DNA of 64,000 nucleotides, taken from Phyllobacterium sp. T1293. GTDB lineage: Bacteria; Pseudomonadota; Alphaproteobacteria; Rhizobiales; Rhizobiaceae. Position 1 is the first letter of the stretch. Every line of letters starts with the position of its first letter. The notes beneath the pieces were generated by a model that did no database searches, had not been told where the DNA came from, and saw only the letters and a program-made list of their open reading frames with translations. The translations under genes and the position numbers were made by a program. The DNA lies in contig NZ_CP088273.1 in the NCBI RefSeq assembly GCF_020731415.2, positions 191,001-255,000 of the forward strand, given 5' to 3'. Shown here piece after piece: positions 25,583-35,147 of this stretch.

Positions 25583-25852
25583 ATGAGCGGACGTCAGCCA
25601 ATCGCAACTGCCCCGAAAGACGGCAGCAAGGTTCAGGTCTTCTGGAAAGACGAAGACGGACAGGAAAACGAATCCCTGGCGCAGTACCGTTCGCTTGATC
25701 GCCTGAAGGCGACCGGCGGTCAGTGGGACGAGACCGATGCCGGCTGGTGGATATTCACCGATTCAAACACCCAGAAGAAGGTGACACCGCACGCATGGCA
25801 ACCGGCCAACAAGGCCGGTGATGATGAGGATGAAGAGGACGACGATAAATAA
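25583..25852 (+). CDS. Small acidic-tailed protein of unknown function
   Basis: An 89-residue protein from the ATG at 25583, preceded by GGGAGGAAG. The first ~70 residues form a compact domain with conserved-looking IATAPKDGSKVQVFW and WDETDAGWWIFTD, and the last 12 are almost all Asp and Glu. The N-terminal part resembles phage and bacterial proteins with a similar PKDG motif, but no function is known. It lies alone between a repeat element and the convergent choline transporter operon. Confidence 0.7.
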   Translation: MSGRQPIATAPKDGSKVQVFWKDEDGQENESLAQYRSLDRLKATGGQWDETDAGWWIFTDSNTQKKVTPHAWQPANKAGDDEDEEDDDK

Positions 25853-25873
25853 CAGGCGTGTCGTGGCGTCGGC

Positions 25874-26920
25874 CTAATTTCTCTGATGCTTTAGTAGGCC
25901 CCGGACAATATCGTCTGCGGATATCATGCCGAGGATGGCACCATTCTCGACAATGCCAACATCGCCGCCATTCTTTGATACCGCCTGCATGACCTGACGC
26001 ACCGGCGTATCGCGCCGCGCGGTTGCGGCGAAGGGGCGGTTGGTGGTTGATCGGGTGCGGTCGAGCGGCACCATGATATCGCCAGCGGTCAGAACGCCAA
26101 GGGGATTCATATTGGCAACGAAATCAGCCACATAGTCATTGGCGGGATTGAGCAGGATGTCCTGCGCCGTACCGCACTGGATGATGCGGCCGCCTTCCAT
26201 GATGGCGATGCGGTTGCCGATTTTCATGGCTTCATCGAGATCGTGACTGACGAAGACGATGGTCTTCTTCAGCCGTTCCTGCAGGCTGAGTAGTTCATCC
26301 TGAAGCCGGGTGCGAATGAGCGGATCAAGCGCCGAGAATGGCTCGTCCATGAGCAGGATCGGTGCGCCTGTCGCGAAGGCGCGGGCGAGGCCAACGCGCT
26401 GCTGCATACCGCCGGAGAGTTCACCGACCTTGCGTTTGGCCCAATCCTTCAGATTGACCAGAGCCAGCTGCTGCTCAACAGCTTCTGCACGATCTTCCTT
26501 GGAAACCCCTGAGAGTTCGAGGCCGAAACCGACATTCTCTTCCACCGTGCGCCAAGGCAACAGGCCGAACTGCTGGAACACCATGGAGACAAGGTGTTTG
26601 CGCAGATCGCGCAGGGTGTTCTTGTCGGCTTTGCCGACATCAACAGAGCGTCCGCCGTGATGCACGACAACCGATCCGCGGGAAATCGGATTGAGGCGAT
26701 TGATCGCGCGCAGAAGCGTGGATTTACCCGAGCCTGACAGGCCCATCAGCACAAGGATTTCACCTTCGGCAATGGTGATCGAGCAATTGTGGACGCCAAG
26801 CACATGGCCGGTTTCCGCCTGAATATCCGAGCGGCTTTTGCCCTGATCAGCCAGTGACAGCGCGCCCTCGGTCTTTTTGCCGAATATGATGCAAACGTTT
26901 TCGAGTGTAATCGCGGTCAT
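25874..26920 (-). CDS. choV: Choline ABC transporter ATP-binding protein ChoV
   Basis: A 348-residue ABC ATPase of the ProV/ChoV group: Walker A GLSGSGKST, Q-loop VFQQFGLLPW, signature LSGGMQQRVGLA and Walker B LLMDEPFSALDP. The N-terminal extension (VCIIFGKKTEGALSLADQG) is typical of choline and betaine systems. The C-terminal ~70 residues look like one CBS-type domain, which senses ionic strength in related betaine transporters. It overlaps choW by four bases. Confidence 0.93.
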   Translation of the reverse strand: MTAITLENVCIIFGKKTEGALSLADQGKSRSDIQAETGHVLGVHNCSITIAEGEILVLMGLSGSGKSTLLRAINRLNPISRGSVVVHHGGRSVDVGKADKNTLRDLRKHLVSMVFQQFGLLPWRTVEENVGFGLELSGVSKEDRAEAVEQQLALVNLKDWAKRKVGELSGGMQQRVGLARAFATGAPILLMDEPFSALDPLIRTRLQDELLSLQERLKKTIVFVSHDLDEAMKIGNRIAIMEGGRIIQCGTAQDILLNPANDYVADFVANMNPLGVLTAGDIMVPLDRTRSTTNRPFAATARRDTPVRQVMQAVSKNGGDVGIVENGAILGMISADDIVRGLLKHQRN

Positions 26921-27759
26921 TCACCTGGCTCCTTGCCGGGACGGAAGATACGGTCGAGAACAATGGCAACGACCACGATGACAAGGCCTGCTTCGAAACC
27001 AAGCGCCGTATTAACGGAATTGAGCGCGCGGACGACGGGAACGCCGAGGCCGTCGGCCCCAACCAGCGCCGCAATAACCACCATGGAAAGCGACAGCATG
27101 ATGGTCTGGGTCAGGCCAGCCAGAATCTGCGGCATGGCATAGGGAAGCTCGATCTTCCACAGGAGCTGGCGCGAGGATGCGCCGAAGGCCTCGCCTGCTT
27201 CGACCAGATGTTGAGGTGTCGAGGAAACGCCAAGATGCGTCAGCCGGATCGGAGCGGGAAGCACAAAGATTGCGGTGGCGATGAGGCCGGGAACCATGCC
27301 GATGCCGAAGAAAACAATGGCTGGGATCAGATAGACGAAGGTTGGCAGCGTCTGCATGAGATCAAGCACGGGACGGATGGCCGAATAGAATTTTGGCCTG
27401 TGGGCGGCGATAATGCCGATGGGTACGCCAATGCCCATGCACAGGATGCAGGAGGAGAGCACCAGCGTCAGTGTCTCCATCGTTTCCTTCCAATAGCCCT
27501 GATTGAGAATGAACAGGAATCCGAGGAGCGTCAGCAGCGTGACGGCGATTGACCGGCGCAACGCATAGGCTATCGCTGAAAAGACGACGACCATGATCAG
27601 CGGGTGGGGATATTTCAGGATAAACATCAGTCCGTCGATGAACGACTGCATGATGTAGGCGAGGCCATCGAAAAACCCGGCGAAATTGTTCGTGAGCCAG
27701 TCGACGACGGCTTTTGCCGTCTTGCCTACCGGAATCTTGTCTTGTGTTAGCCAGTCCAA
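26917..27759 (-). CDS. choW: Choline ABC transporter permease ChoW
   Basis: A 280-residue permease of the ProW type with six or seven membrane helices and the permease loop containing EAGEAFGASSRQLLWKIELP. The likely start is a TTG at 27759, with GAGGAA eight bases before it. It lies between choX and choV on the same strand, separated from choX by a stable hairpin. Confidence 0.92.
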   Translation of the reverse strand: MDWLTQDKIPVGKTAKAVVDWLTNNFAGFFDGLAYIMQSFIDGLMFILKYPHPLIMVVVFSAIAYALRRSIAVTLLTLLGFLFILNQGYWKETMETLTLVLSSCILCMGIGVPIGIIAAHRPKFYSAIRPVLDLMQTLPTFVYLIPAIVFFGIGMVPGLIATAIFVLPAPIRLTHLGVSSTPQHLVEAGEAFGASSRQLLWKIELPYAMPQILAGLTQTIMLSLSMVVIAALVGADGLGVPVVRALNSVNTALGFEAGLVIVVVAIVLDRIFRPGKEPGE

Positions 27760-27799
27760 GCGAAAATTCCTCTGTCGGTTGCAGTATCAAACGAAAGGG

Positions 27800-27823
27800 C
27801 CGCCCGGCTATGGCGCCGGGCGG
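27800..27823 (-). terminator. Hairpin between choX and choW
   Basis: A 9-bp GC-rich stem (CCGCCCGGC / GCCGGGCGG) with a 6-nt loop lies in the 80-bp gap. It lacks a clear T-run on the minus strand, so it more likely protects the choX message or reduces read-through than ends it. Confidence 0.5.
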
Positions 27824-27839
27824 TATTATCGAATGGTCT

Positions 27840-28781
27840 TTAAAGACCGAGAGACTTCTTGACCGCTGGCAGGCCTTCCTTGCCATCCACTGTCGTCACA
27901 CCGGCGAGCCAGGTGTCGAGAATGGCCGGATTGGCTTTCAGCCATTCGGTCGCAGCTTTCTGTGCATCTTCGCCATCGTCGAGAATCTTGCCCATGATCT
28001 CGTTTTCCATCTTTAGATTGAACTTCAGATTGGCGAGCAGCTTGCCGATATTCGGGCATTCGGTCGTGTAGCCAGTGCGCACATTGGTGTGGATGATTGC
28101 GCCGCCGAAATCCTTGCCAAATACATCGTCACCGCCCGAGAGATAGGCGAGCTTGAAGTTGGCGTTCATGGGGTGCGGTTCCCAACCGAGGAAAACGATT
28201 GGTTTCTTGCCCTTCGAGTCTTTGGCGACCTGTGCCAGCATACCCTGTTCGGAGGATTCGGCGAGCTGGAAGCCCTTCAAGCCAAACTGGTCCTTTTCGA
28301 TCATGCCGAGAATAAGACGGTTGCCGTCATTACCCGGTTCGATGCCATAAATTTTGCCACCCAGTTCGTCCTTGAACTTGGCAATGTCCTTGAAGTCCTT
28401 CAGGCCCTTATCATAAAGGTACTGCGGAACAGCCAGCGTATATTTCGCGCCCGTCAGGTTCGGACCGAGATCTTCCACGGTCTTGTTCTCAAGATAAGGC
28501 GTGATATCGGCCTGCTGGGTCGGCATCCAGTTGCCGAGGAAAACGTCGATATCCTTCTTGCCAAGCGAGGCGTAGGTCACCGGCACGGACAGGACCTTGA
28601 TGTCGGTGGTGTAGCCGAGCGCTTTCAGCACTTCGGTCGTTGCTGCAGTGGTCGATGTGACGTCTGTCCAGCCGACATCGGCGAATCGAACGGACTTGCA
28701 ACTCTCGGGCTCGGCGGCAAAAGCGGTGCCCGCAGCGAGTGTGAGAGCCAGTGAAACAGTGAGTTTAGCCAACATTTTCAT
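27840..28781 (-). CDS. choX: Choline ABC transporter substrate-binding protein ChoX
   Basis: A 313-residue precursor with signal peptide (cleavage near AFA). The aromatic cage known for Sinorhizobium ChoX is preserved at the same spacing: Trp38 with Asp40 (GWTD), Trp85 (LGNW), Tyr114 and Trp200 (LGWEPHP), each five positions lower than in the published numbering as I recall it. The protein delivers choline for conversion to glycine betaine. The start is supported by GGAGAGGGAG upstream. It is the first gene of choXWV; no betI/betAB genes are in the window. Confidence 0.95.
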   Translation of the reverse strand: MKMLAKLTVSLALTLAAGTAFAAEPESCKSVRFADVGWTDVTSTTAATTEVLKALGYTTDIKVLSVPVTYASLGKKDIDVFLGNWMPTQQADITPYLENKTVEDLGPNLTGAKYTLAVPQYLYDKGLKDFKDIAKFKDELGGKIYGIEPGNDGNRLILGMIEKDQFGLKGFQLAESSEQGMLAQVAKDSKGKKPIVFLGWEPHPMNANFKLAYLSGGDDVFGKDFGGAIIHTNVRTGYTTECPNIGKLLANLKFNLKMENEIMGKILDDGEDAQKAATEWLKANPAILDTWLAGVTTVDGKEGLPAVKKSLGL

Positions 28782-28971
28782 CGATTGTTCTCCCTCTCCG
28801 GTTTTCTACCGGCTGTTAAGAGCATGAACCAATCACCAATTTCAAAGGGGTTCAAGCATAGCCGCGCATAAATCCGGTCAATTCGCGACAGTTGTTGATA
28901 TTCCGGTAAAAGTTGCACCTACATCGGGCGAGAGGCTTCAAGCGCAGCCTCAAGTCTGATTAAACCCGGAT

Positions 28972-29562
28972 ATGGCAAAACTCTATTTCAGCTACTCGAC
29001 GATGAATGCCGGCAAGTCCACCATGCTCCTGCAGGCATCTTACAATTATCAGGAACGCGGCATGCGAACGATGATGTTCACCGCGGGCCATTACGCCGAA
29101 AACGGCGTTGGCGTGATTTCTTCCCGCCTTGGCGTGACCGCTGCCGCCGAACTTTATCGCGATGAAGACAATCTGTTTGAACGGATTGCCGTGGCACATG
29201 GCGAAAATGCGCTGAGCTGTGTTTTCGTCGATGAAGCGCAGTTCCTGACCAAGGAACAGGTATGGCAGTTGGCGCGCGTGGCTGACAGGCTGCATCTGCC
29301 CGTCATGTGCTTTGGATTGCGCACCGATTTTCAGGGCAAGCTGTTTCCGGGTTCAGCCGAGCTTCTGGCGATTGCCGATTCATTGCGTGAAATCAGGACC
29401 ATCTGTCATTGCGGCTCGAAAGCCACCATGGTGGTCCGGCACGATTCGGCAGGGAAGGCTATTGTCGAGGGCGATCAGGTTTCGATCGAGAAATCGGTCT
29501 ATGTCTCACTTTGCCGCAAGCATTGGGAAGAAGAAACCGGGCGGATCGCTTCGGATCACTAG
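28972..29562 (+). CDS. tdk: Thymidine kinase (TK1 type)
   Basis: A 196-residue enzyme that phosphorylates thymidine with ATP for salvage. It has the P-loop STMNAGKST, the Walker B-like FVDEAQF, and the zinc-site Cys motifs near the end (CHCG and CRKH), with the substrate-binding lasso between them. The length is that of TK1-type bacterial enzymes. It stands alone, divergent from choX across ~190 bp, and ends at a clear terminator. Confidence 0.95.
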   Translation: MAKLYFSYSTMNAGKSTMLLQASYNYQERGMRTMMFTAGHYAENGVGVISSRLGVTAAAELYRDEDNLFERIAVAHGENALSCVFVDEAQFLTKEQVWQLARVADRLHLPVMCFGLRTDFQGKLFPGSAELLAIADSLREIRTICHCGSKATMVVRHDSAGKAIVEGDQVSIEKSVYVSLCRKHWEEETGRIASDH

Positions 29563-29582
29563 CCTCATTTCAATCTAATATT

Positions 29583-29610
29583 GCCTGTCATTTTTCTACA
29601 GGCTTTTTTT
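29583..29610 (+). terminator. Terminator of tdk
   Basis: GCCTGT / ACAGGC closes a 9-nt loop and is followed by seven T residues. It isolates tdk from the operon that starts at 29683. Confidence 0.8.
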
Positions 29611-29682
29611 CGTTAAATGCCGTGTCTATATTCAGACGGCAGATAACACATAAATTATTCTGGGCATTCAGGGGAGACACGA

Positions 29683-30771
29683 ATGGCGAGTTTGCAGAGC
29701 TTTGATACCGAGATCGAAAAGACCCGCAATATGGTCAATGAGATGCGGACGAAAATTGACCAATCCAGTGTCGTTCTCGACAAATTCGCCAAGGCGGATG
29801 CCAAGATTGGCAATCCCGATTTCGATATCGAAAATGCCCGGATTGACGATGTTCTGCGTCAGCAGAAGGTGATGGAAGGCAATATTGCCGACCTGATCAT
29901 CGGCCTTGAAGACGCGACAAACGTATTCGGTTCCGAGTTTGAAAGCATGAAAAGCTATTCCGGCTGGGAAAAACTGGTTGGCGTTTTCTCCAAGGACAAG
30001 ATGCAGCGCCTGCGCACCGACCGCGTGCGCAACATGTCGCTTGCGGGTAACTTGCAGGAACTGCTTTCCAAGTCCGACCGCATTGTCGGCATCCTTAAAG
30101 AACAGAAGACCGTTCTCGATGCGCGCTACAAAACATCGGAAGCCAGCCTGGCCAATGTAATTGAACGGCGCAAAACGACAGTCGCATCGCTCGAAGCCAC
30201 GCAAAAGCGCATCGAGGAATTGAACCCGTTGCTGCTCGACATCGAAAACCGCATTGCCGCTTCAACCGATCAGGGCACCCGCGCCACGCTGGAAGGTGAG
30301 CGCTCAAAACTCGCAACCGAGTATAATGAGCGTCAGGCGAAGGAGCAGGAGCTGCTGGCCGAAAGCCAGACGCTGGAGCGCTACACATCCATGTTCCAGA
30401 CCTTTGTTGACTCGCTCAACAACCAGATTGCCGCGCAAAGTACATTGATCAACAAGCTCTCCATCGATACGGAACAGCGTATTGTGCTCTACAAGGCACT
30501 GGAAGACTCGTTGAAAACCGCTGCCCAACAGGATGTCGCGCACAAGATCAACACGCTTGGCAGCCGGGTCGATACGGCGGCTGAGGAGACCATGGCCGGT
30601 GTTGGTGCTGCTGCACAGAAGCACATTGGCGATCTTCTCGAAATGCATGAGAAGAACATGGTCAGCACGCAGGATATCCAGCGCCGCAAGAAGCTGGCTG
30701 ATGATGCGTTCTCGCGCCGGTTCTCCGAAGTCTTGAAGAAGCATAACGCTGCTGATTACGTACAGAGCTAA
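29683..30771 (+). CDS. Coiled-coil protein, first gene of an AAA-ATPase operon, function unknown
   Basis: A 362-residue soluble protein, with no signal peptide or membrane segment, made almost wholly of coiled coil (about residues 5-55, 105-250 and 275-360). It contains repeated charged heptads such as LEATQKRIEELNPLLLDIENR (shown only in part). A short less helical region with SYSGWEKLVGVFSKDKMQ lies near 90-105. I cannot place it in a named family with confidence. GGGGAG at 29671-29676 supports the start. The next gene begins 3 bp after the stop. Being the first gene of a five-gene operon, it is probably an adaptor or scaffold for the AAA protein encoded in third position. Confidence 0.8.
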   Translation: MASLQSFDTEIEKTRNMVNEMRTKIDQSSVVLDKFAKADAKIGNPDFDIENARIDDVLRQQKVMEGNIADLIIGLEDATNVFGSEFESMKSYSGWEKLVGVFSKDKMQRLRTDRVRNMSLAGNLQELLSKSDRIVGILKEQKTVLDARYKTSEASLANVIERRKTTVASLEATQKRIEELNPLLLDIENRIAASTDQGTRATLEGERSKLATEYNERQAKEQELLAESQTLERYTSMFQTFVDSLNNQIAAQSTLINKLSIDTEQRIVLYKALEDSLKTAAQQDVAHKINTLGSRVDTAAEETMAGVGAAAQKHIGDLLEMHEKNMVSTQDIQRRKKLADDAFSRRFSEVLKKHNAADYVQS

Positions 30772-30774
30772 TGC

Positions 30775-31926
30775 ATGACCGAGAATGCTGACCTGACAGC
30801 CGCCGAACGCTATTTCGGTGCGATACGTGCTGCACTTGATGGGCTGGATATATTTCTGAATAACCAGCAGTCGCCGCTCTATAAGCACGATCTTGTTGCA
30901 CAGACCGTATCGGAATATTTGCGGCGGCTGGAGGCTTCTTTCGAATGCTGGCGCAACCGGATCGGCTTTACCGACCGGTTTCAGATTTCGCGTGCGGAAA
31001 GCGGCTTTCCGGTTTTCCAGAACGTGCTGGAGCTGGAAAACGACAAGAAGGACACGAAAGCCCGACTTGCTGCCATTCCGCCTGCGGCGGCTTTGCGCAG
31101 CGAGATGGCGGATTTCATCCTGCGGCACCGTGAATTTCCGCGTGACCTGCAAAAATCCATGGCTGAACGGATTTATCTGGAAACCGTTGAGCAGGGCGAG
31201 GTGTTTTCTCCCTTCATCCTTCCGGTGACCATTCGTGTTTCGGTTAATCCGAAAACCATGCGACCGCTCTATGTGGTGCATTGGGGGGCGTTTGACGGCG
31301 CTTCAAATCTGCCGCTGATTTATATGGCAATCATCGAGGACTCATCTGATGATCTCGTGAAGACCCTCGTTGGCGAGGATGGAAAGCTCAATCCAAAGGT
31401 CAGGATTCCATTGCCTGTTGGCGGGCTGCTCAATCCGGAGCTTGCGCGCCGTTTTGATGATTTCGCGGCCAAGAATTCGGCCTATTCTCTGTCGCCAATA
31501 ACCATCGCGACAAGTCTCGATACTGATTTTCCTGAACTTCACCCCAAGCAATTGCGGCGTGTGGTGCTCGGTCCGTTCTACACAACAGGTATCACTGAGC
31601 ATAATCAGAAGGTGGCGGACGTGCTTGAACGCGTGCGCAAGCCTGAAGATGCCTGGCTTCTGACCTGGACCATGCAGGAAGTTTTCTCCAAGGCGGAGCG
31701 ACCGGGAAAGCGTGGACTCTGGTCCTCAGAGCCTTCGCGTGAGGAATTCTATATCAATACGGATGACCTCGAAGCGGCGCGGCAAGGGGTCAGCAGTTAT
31801 GAGCAGCACGCGCTTGTGCCGCATGAAGCCTATCAGGCGCTCTATGCTTCGGGTGAGGCGACCCGTATTTTCAGTGGTTTCAAAACCCATATCCTGTCCA
31901 ATGGGCAGGTCATCAGCGACATTTAG
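30775..31926 (+). CDS. Cytoplasmic protein of unknown function, second gene of AAA-ATPase operon
   Basis: A 383-residue protein without signal or membrane segment. The N-terminal ~170 residues are mainly helical (ERYFGAIRAALDGLDIFL, then YLRRLEASFECWRNRIGF); the middle has beta-rich stretches (FILPVTIRVSVNPKTM, LYVVHWGAFDG, LIYMAIIED), and the C-terminal third is mixed. Nothing suggests an enzymatic motif. It starts 3 bp after the coiled-coil gene and ends 12 bp before the ATPase gene, with GGGGAG in that gap, so it is co-transcribed and probably a subunit of the same complex. Confidence 0.78.
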   Translation: MTENADLTAAERYFGAIRAALDGLDIFLNNQQSPLYKHDLVAQTVSEYLRRLEASFECWRNRIGFTDRFQISRAESGFPVFQNVLELENDKKDTKARLAAIPPAAALRSEMADFILRHREFPRDLQKSMAERIYLETVEQGEVFSPFILPVTIRVSVNPKTMRPLYVVHWGAFDGASNLPLIYMAIIEDSSDDLVKTLVGEDGKLNPKVRIPLPVGGLLNPELARRFDDFAAKNSAYSLSPITIATSLDTDFPELHPKQLRRVVLGPFYTTGITEHNQKVADVLERVRKPEDAWLLTWTMQEVFSKAERPGKRGLWSSEPSREEFYINTDDLEAARQGVSSYEQHALVPHEAYQALYASGEATRIFSGFKTHILSNGQVISDI

Positions 31927-31938
31927 GGGAGCACGATC

Positions 31939-33849
31939 ATGGATGTCGGTTTGACCACCATTGACGAGAAGGACATCACCAAGCATCTGCCCGTGGCGCA
32001 GGCCATGGTGACACGCTTTGTCGTGGTTGAAACGGGCGATGCAAAATCCGGGACGGAAATTGCCGGCACGGGCCGCCGGTTCGTGTCGACGGTTTCAACG
32101 GGAGGTTTGCGTTCCACGCGCGAAGTGGATCTGACCAAGGCGATTCAGGCCGTGCGCCCGGATGATCAGATGCTGTCCATTGCCCAGCATACACTGCTCT
32201 TTCGCGCCCGTCGCGGTGTTGCTGTTGCACTTGCGGTGGCCGATGTGTTTGCTCGTCAGAGCGACCTCGAGAACCTGATGGCACGCAATGCCTCCGCCCC
32301 GCTGCAGGGTGAAGAGGCTGCCCATTTCAAAAAGCTGCTGTCAGCCGCCGCTTATGTCTCGGCCTTTGCACTTTCTGCCTATCTGTCACAGCTCATTGAA
32401 GCGGATACGCAAGCCACCAATGATATCAAAGCGCCGGAATTTAATTTCGATACGGCACAGGATGCGCTGAAATCCGTCATTGGCGGGCTTGACCGATCCA
32501 TTGCCGGGGCAGCTGATGAACAGACCATGCTGGCACGGGCAAAGGCCTATGCCGCTGCAGCCATTGAGGGACTGCTACAACGCAAGGGCCGTTTTGATGG
32601 TCTGGGCAGTTTTGAAGACACACATCTGCGTCTCGATAGCGATGATTTCACGCTTGATGGTTTTGACGTGGCGCCGGGCAAAAAGCGCACGCCACTTGTT
32701 ATGACCTTCCGGAAACCCGAAGAAGTCGTTGGCAATCACATTGCCAAATATCAGGCCCTGAAACTGTCCAAAATGTTGATGGCCTATGATTTTGATCGGC
32801 AGCTCAATCCCTTTGTCGAACTGGGCGGCTTTCTGTTCACGTTCATCGGCGATGGCGCGCCGGGTACAGGCAAGACAACGCTGATCCAGATGATAGCCGG
32901 TCTCGTCAATGATTATTGCCAGGTGGCAGGCTATGCCTTCCACTACGAGAATTTCGGCGTTGACCAGATTTCATCCTATCAGGGCAAATCGGGACAGAAC
33001 TGCCGTCAGTTCGTCAATAATGTGCTCAATCCGCGTATCATCGGTTTTGGAACGGTTGATGATATCGATCAGGTTGCGGCGCGGCGATCCGACGACCGCG
33101 CCTCCGCTGGACAGCAGGAAATCACCGGCGTGCTGATGGAAGCTTTTGCCGGGGCTTCGACTGTGGTGCGCGGCAATTGTTCTTTCGGTATGTTCTCCAA
33201 CTATCCTGAGAATGTCGATGATGCGCTGCGCCAGCGCGCCGGTGCCCGCTGGCTGGTGGATGGCCCACAAACGCGCAATGATTATATCGATATTTTCGCG
33301 CTGCTTGCGGGCAAGAACCACAAGATTCCGCTTGGCGATCACAAACTGTTCGAGGATCAGCAGATCGAACGGGCCGTTGAAACAGCCTATGATCAACTGT
33401 CGAAGCCGCAGGAAGACGGGTTGAAGCTTGTCTATGAGCGGTTCATCTCGGACAATGGCGAGCCGGAGACGCTCACCGATATCGGCACCTATCTGCACAT
33501 GATCAAGGAGCGGGAACCTCGCTTTACCGGACGCGCGATCAAGAACGTTACCGATGCGATCAAGATGCGCGCGATGGATATCGAGCTGCCGGATGAATGG
33601 TTCGAAAAGCCCGAGAGTTTCATGCATAAGCCCTATGATGAGAAAAAAGCGATGGTTGAGGAACTGCGCAAGCCTTTCACCATGGAAATGGTTTTGCAGG
33701 AAACCAATCGCTATGCGGATTCGGAATTCCGCTATGCCGATAAGTCAGACGATGCCGCCGTTGAGAAGATCGTGCGCGATGCGCGTCTGCGCGAACGGGC
33801 AATCAAGCAAGTGGAAGACTTGAAAGCCAAAGGGCAGTGGGACGCCTGA
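31939..33849 (+). CDS. AAA+ ATPase with large N-terminal domain, core of five-gene operon
   Basis: A 636-residue ATPase. An N-terminal region of ~260 residues of unknown fold precedes one AAA+ module: Walker A GDGAPGTGKTT with Lys312, Walker B ending Asp374-Asp375-Ile-Asp377 (TVDDID), sensor-1 region CSFGMFSNYPENVDDAL, and arginine-finger candidates in LRQRAGAR near 430. The C-terminal ~150 residues are helical and highly charged. The shape, with a single AAA module, resembles motor ATPases that remodel protein complexes (as MoxR, ClpX or katanin-like proteins) but matches none I know. Its stop codon overlaps the next start (TGATG), so translation is coupled. Confidence 0.88.
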   Translation: MDVGLTTIDEKDITKHLPVAQAMVTRFVVVETGDAKSGTEIAGTGRRFVSTVSTGGLRSTREVDLTKAIQAVRPDDQMLSIAQHTLLFRARRGVAVALAVADVFARQSDLENLMARNASAPLQGEEAAHFKKLLSAAAYVSAFALSAYLSQLIEADTQATNDIKAPEFNFDTAQDALKSVIGGLDRSIAGAADEQTMLARAKAYAAAAIEGLLQRKGRFDGLGSFEDTHLRLDSDDFTLDGFDVAPGKKRTPLVMTFRKPEEVVGNHIAKYQALKLSKMLMAYDFDRQLNPFVELGGFLFTFIGDGAPGTGKTTLIQMIAGLVNDYCQVAGYAFHYENFGVDQISSYQGKSGQNCRQFVNNVLNPRIIGFGTVDDIDQVAARRSDDRASAGQQEITGVLMEAFAGASTVVRGNCSFGMFSNYPENVDDALRQRAGARWLVDGPQTRNDYIDIFALLAGKNHKIPLGDHKLFEDQQIERAVETAYDQLSKPQEDGLKLVYERFISDNGEPETLTDIGTYLHMIKEREPRFTGRAIKNVTDAIKMRAMDIELPDEWFEKPESFMHKPYDEKKAMVEELRKPFTMEMVLQETNRYADSEFRYADKSDDAAVEKIVRDARLRERAIKQVEDLKAKGQWDA

Positions 33850-35135
33850 TGGACCTTCTCTACGAAAACGAGTTGATTTACGGGCGTCTTCTGACTGTTG
33901 ATCAGTCGCATTTGATCGAGCGTTACAACCGCGCACTGACGGCGTTCGGCTTCAAGGCAACCAAACTGAAGACCTTCGAGATCGACCGGACAGGCTTTTC
34001 CCCGGAGATTGCCGCCGAGCTGAAGGATGCGTCTTATCTCGATCCCAATGGCGTCAACAGGCGCTTTATCATTCTCACGCCTGATCAGGCCACCTTGCCG
34101 GTGGTTCACACACAATTCTCCAATACATCGCAGTTGATGTACGAATTTTTCAACAGCAATGCGCGAGCGATCAACGCCTTGACGATCAAGGACGTTATCT
34201 ATGGCGAGATCGAAGATAGCGTTTCTGTTGTCAATGATATTGAAGACCTGCTGTCGATCAATCAGGTCGAATTCCGCGTGCTTTCGGCTGAGAATGTCAT
34301 GGGGCAGGCGGCGGAACTGCGTCTGCTGGTAGACCGGCTTCAGAATGAACCGAACACATGGCGCGATAATGATGTGCTGAACCGTATGGTGGAGCTTGCC
34401 AAGGTCACGGGTGATATCCGCGAGAACTCGCTGGTGCCTGATAAGGTTGTCTTTCGCCACAAGGCCTTCTGGACCAGTCATTTCGGCGGCATCTACATCT
34501 TTGTCGATGACAATACGACCACGGTCATCGGTGATCCAGCCGCGCCGGGCTTTCGGCGTTCACGCCCTTGGCAGGTCAATTATATTTCCATCAAGGACGC
34601 CGATCAGGTCTTCCAGTTTCTATCCTCGACGGGCCGTATCGAGTTGCCTCGCGCGTCGTGGGTTGAACAGTCAGGCTACCTTGAAAACCGGGGCGAGATG
34701 ATCATCCGCCATCTCATCCAGACGCTTGAGCCGGAGCGCAATCTGACCGGCATCGACCGCATCTGGTTGCAGACGTGGATTCACGCCAATGCCAGCCTTA
34801 TCAACCATGATGGGACGTGGCCGTTCCTGAATGCCGTCAAGCGCGAGATTGCCCAGACCGGACAAATCAATCTGTCCGAGATTGATCCGGTGCGCCGCTT
34901 TCTGGTTGTGCGGGCATTGCCGCGCCACCCGGATGCCTGGCTTGTCAATCAGTTGATCAGCGATTTTGTGCCATGGGATTTTCTCTCGCGCTATGTCTTC
35001 AACAAGCAGGGGTTTTATGCCGATTACACCAAATGGAGCCCCACCTATCAGGAACACGTTGTCGATAAACTCAAAACAACCTATTTGAAGGACAAGGAAG
35101 GGCTGCGCAAACGGCTCTACGGTCTCACCTCCTAA
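33849..35135 (+). CDS. Protein of unknown function coupled to the AAA ATPase (fourth gene)
   Basis: A 428-residue soluble protein. Its N-terminus (LLYENELIYGRLLTVDQSHL) and a central region with HKAFWTSHFGGIYIFVDDN and PWQVNYISIKDADQVF look like conserved folds but give no catalytic motif. It has no membrane helix. The frame starts at 33837, but the ATG at 33849 overlaps the ATPase stop and is the natural start. I believe a DUF6638-like family exists with this context, but that is from memory and uncertain. Translational coupling indicates fixed stoichiometry with the ATPase. Confidence 0.78.
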   Translation: MDLLYENELIYGRLLTVDQSHLIERYNRALTAFGFKATKLKTFEIDRTGFSPEIAAELKDASYLDPNGVNRRFIILTPDQATLPVVHTQFSNTSQLMYEFFNSNARAINALTIKDVIYGEIEDSVSVVNDIEDLLSINQVEFRVLSAENVMGQAAELRLLVDRLQNEPNTWRDNDVLNRMVELAKVTGDIRENSLVPDKVVFRHKAFWTSHFGGIYIFVDDNTTTVIGDPAAPGFRRSRPWQVNYISIKDADQVFQFLSSTGRIELPRASWVEQSGYLENRGEMIIRHLIQTLEPERNLTGIDRIWLQTWIHANASLINHDGTWPFLNAVKREIAQTGQINLSEIDPVRRFLVVRALPRHPDAWLVNQLISDFVPWDFLSRYVFNKQGFYADYTKWSPTYQEHVVDKLKTTYLKDKEGLRKRLYGLTS

Positions 35136-35147
35136 CAAGGATGCACA

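Noticed and set aside
29683..30771. Toxic-anion-resistance (TelA/KlaA) identity for the coiled-coil protein
   Set aside because: Although similar in being helical and coiled, the typical TelA central motifs are not visible, so no name is given.
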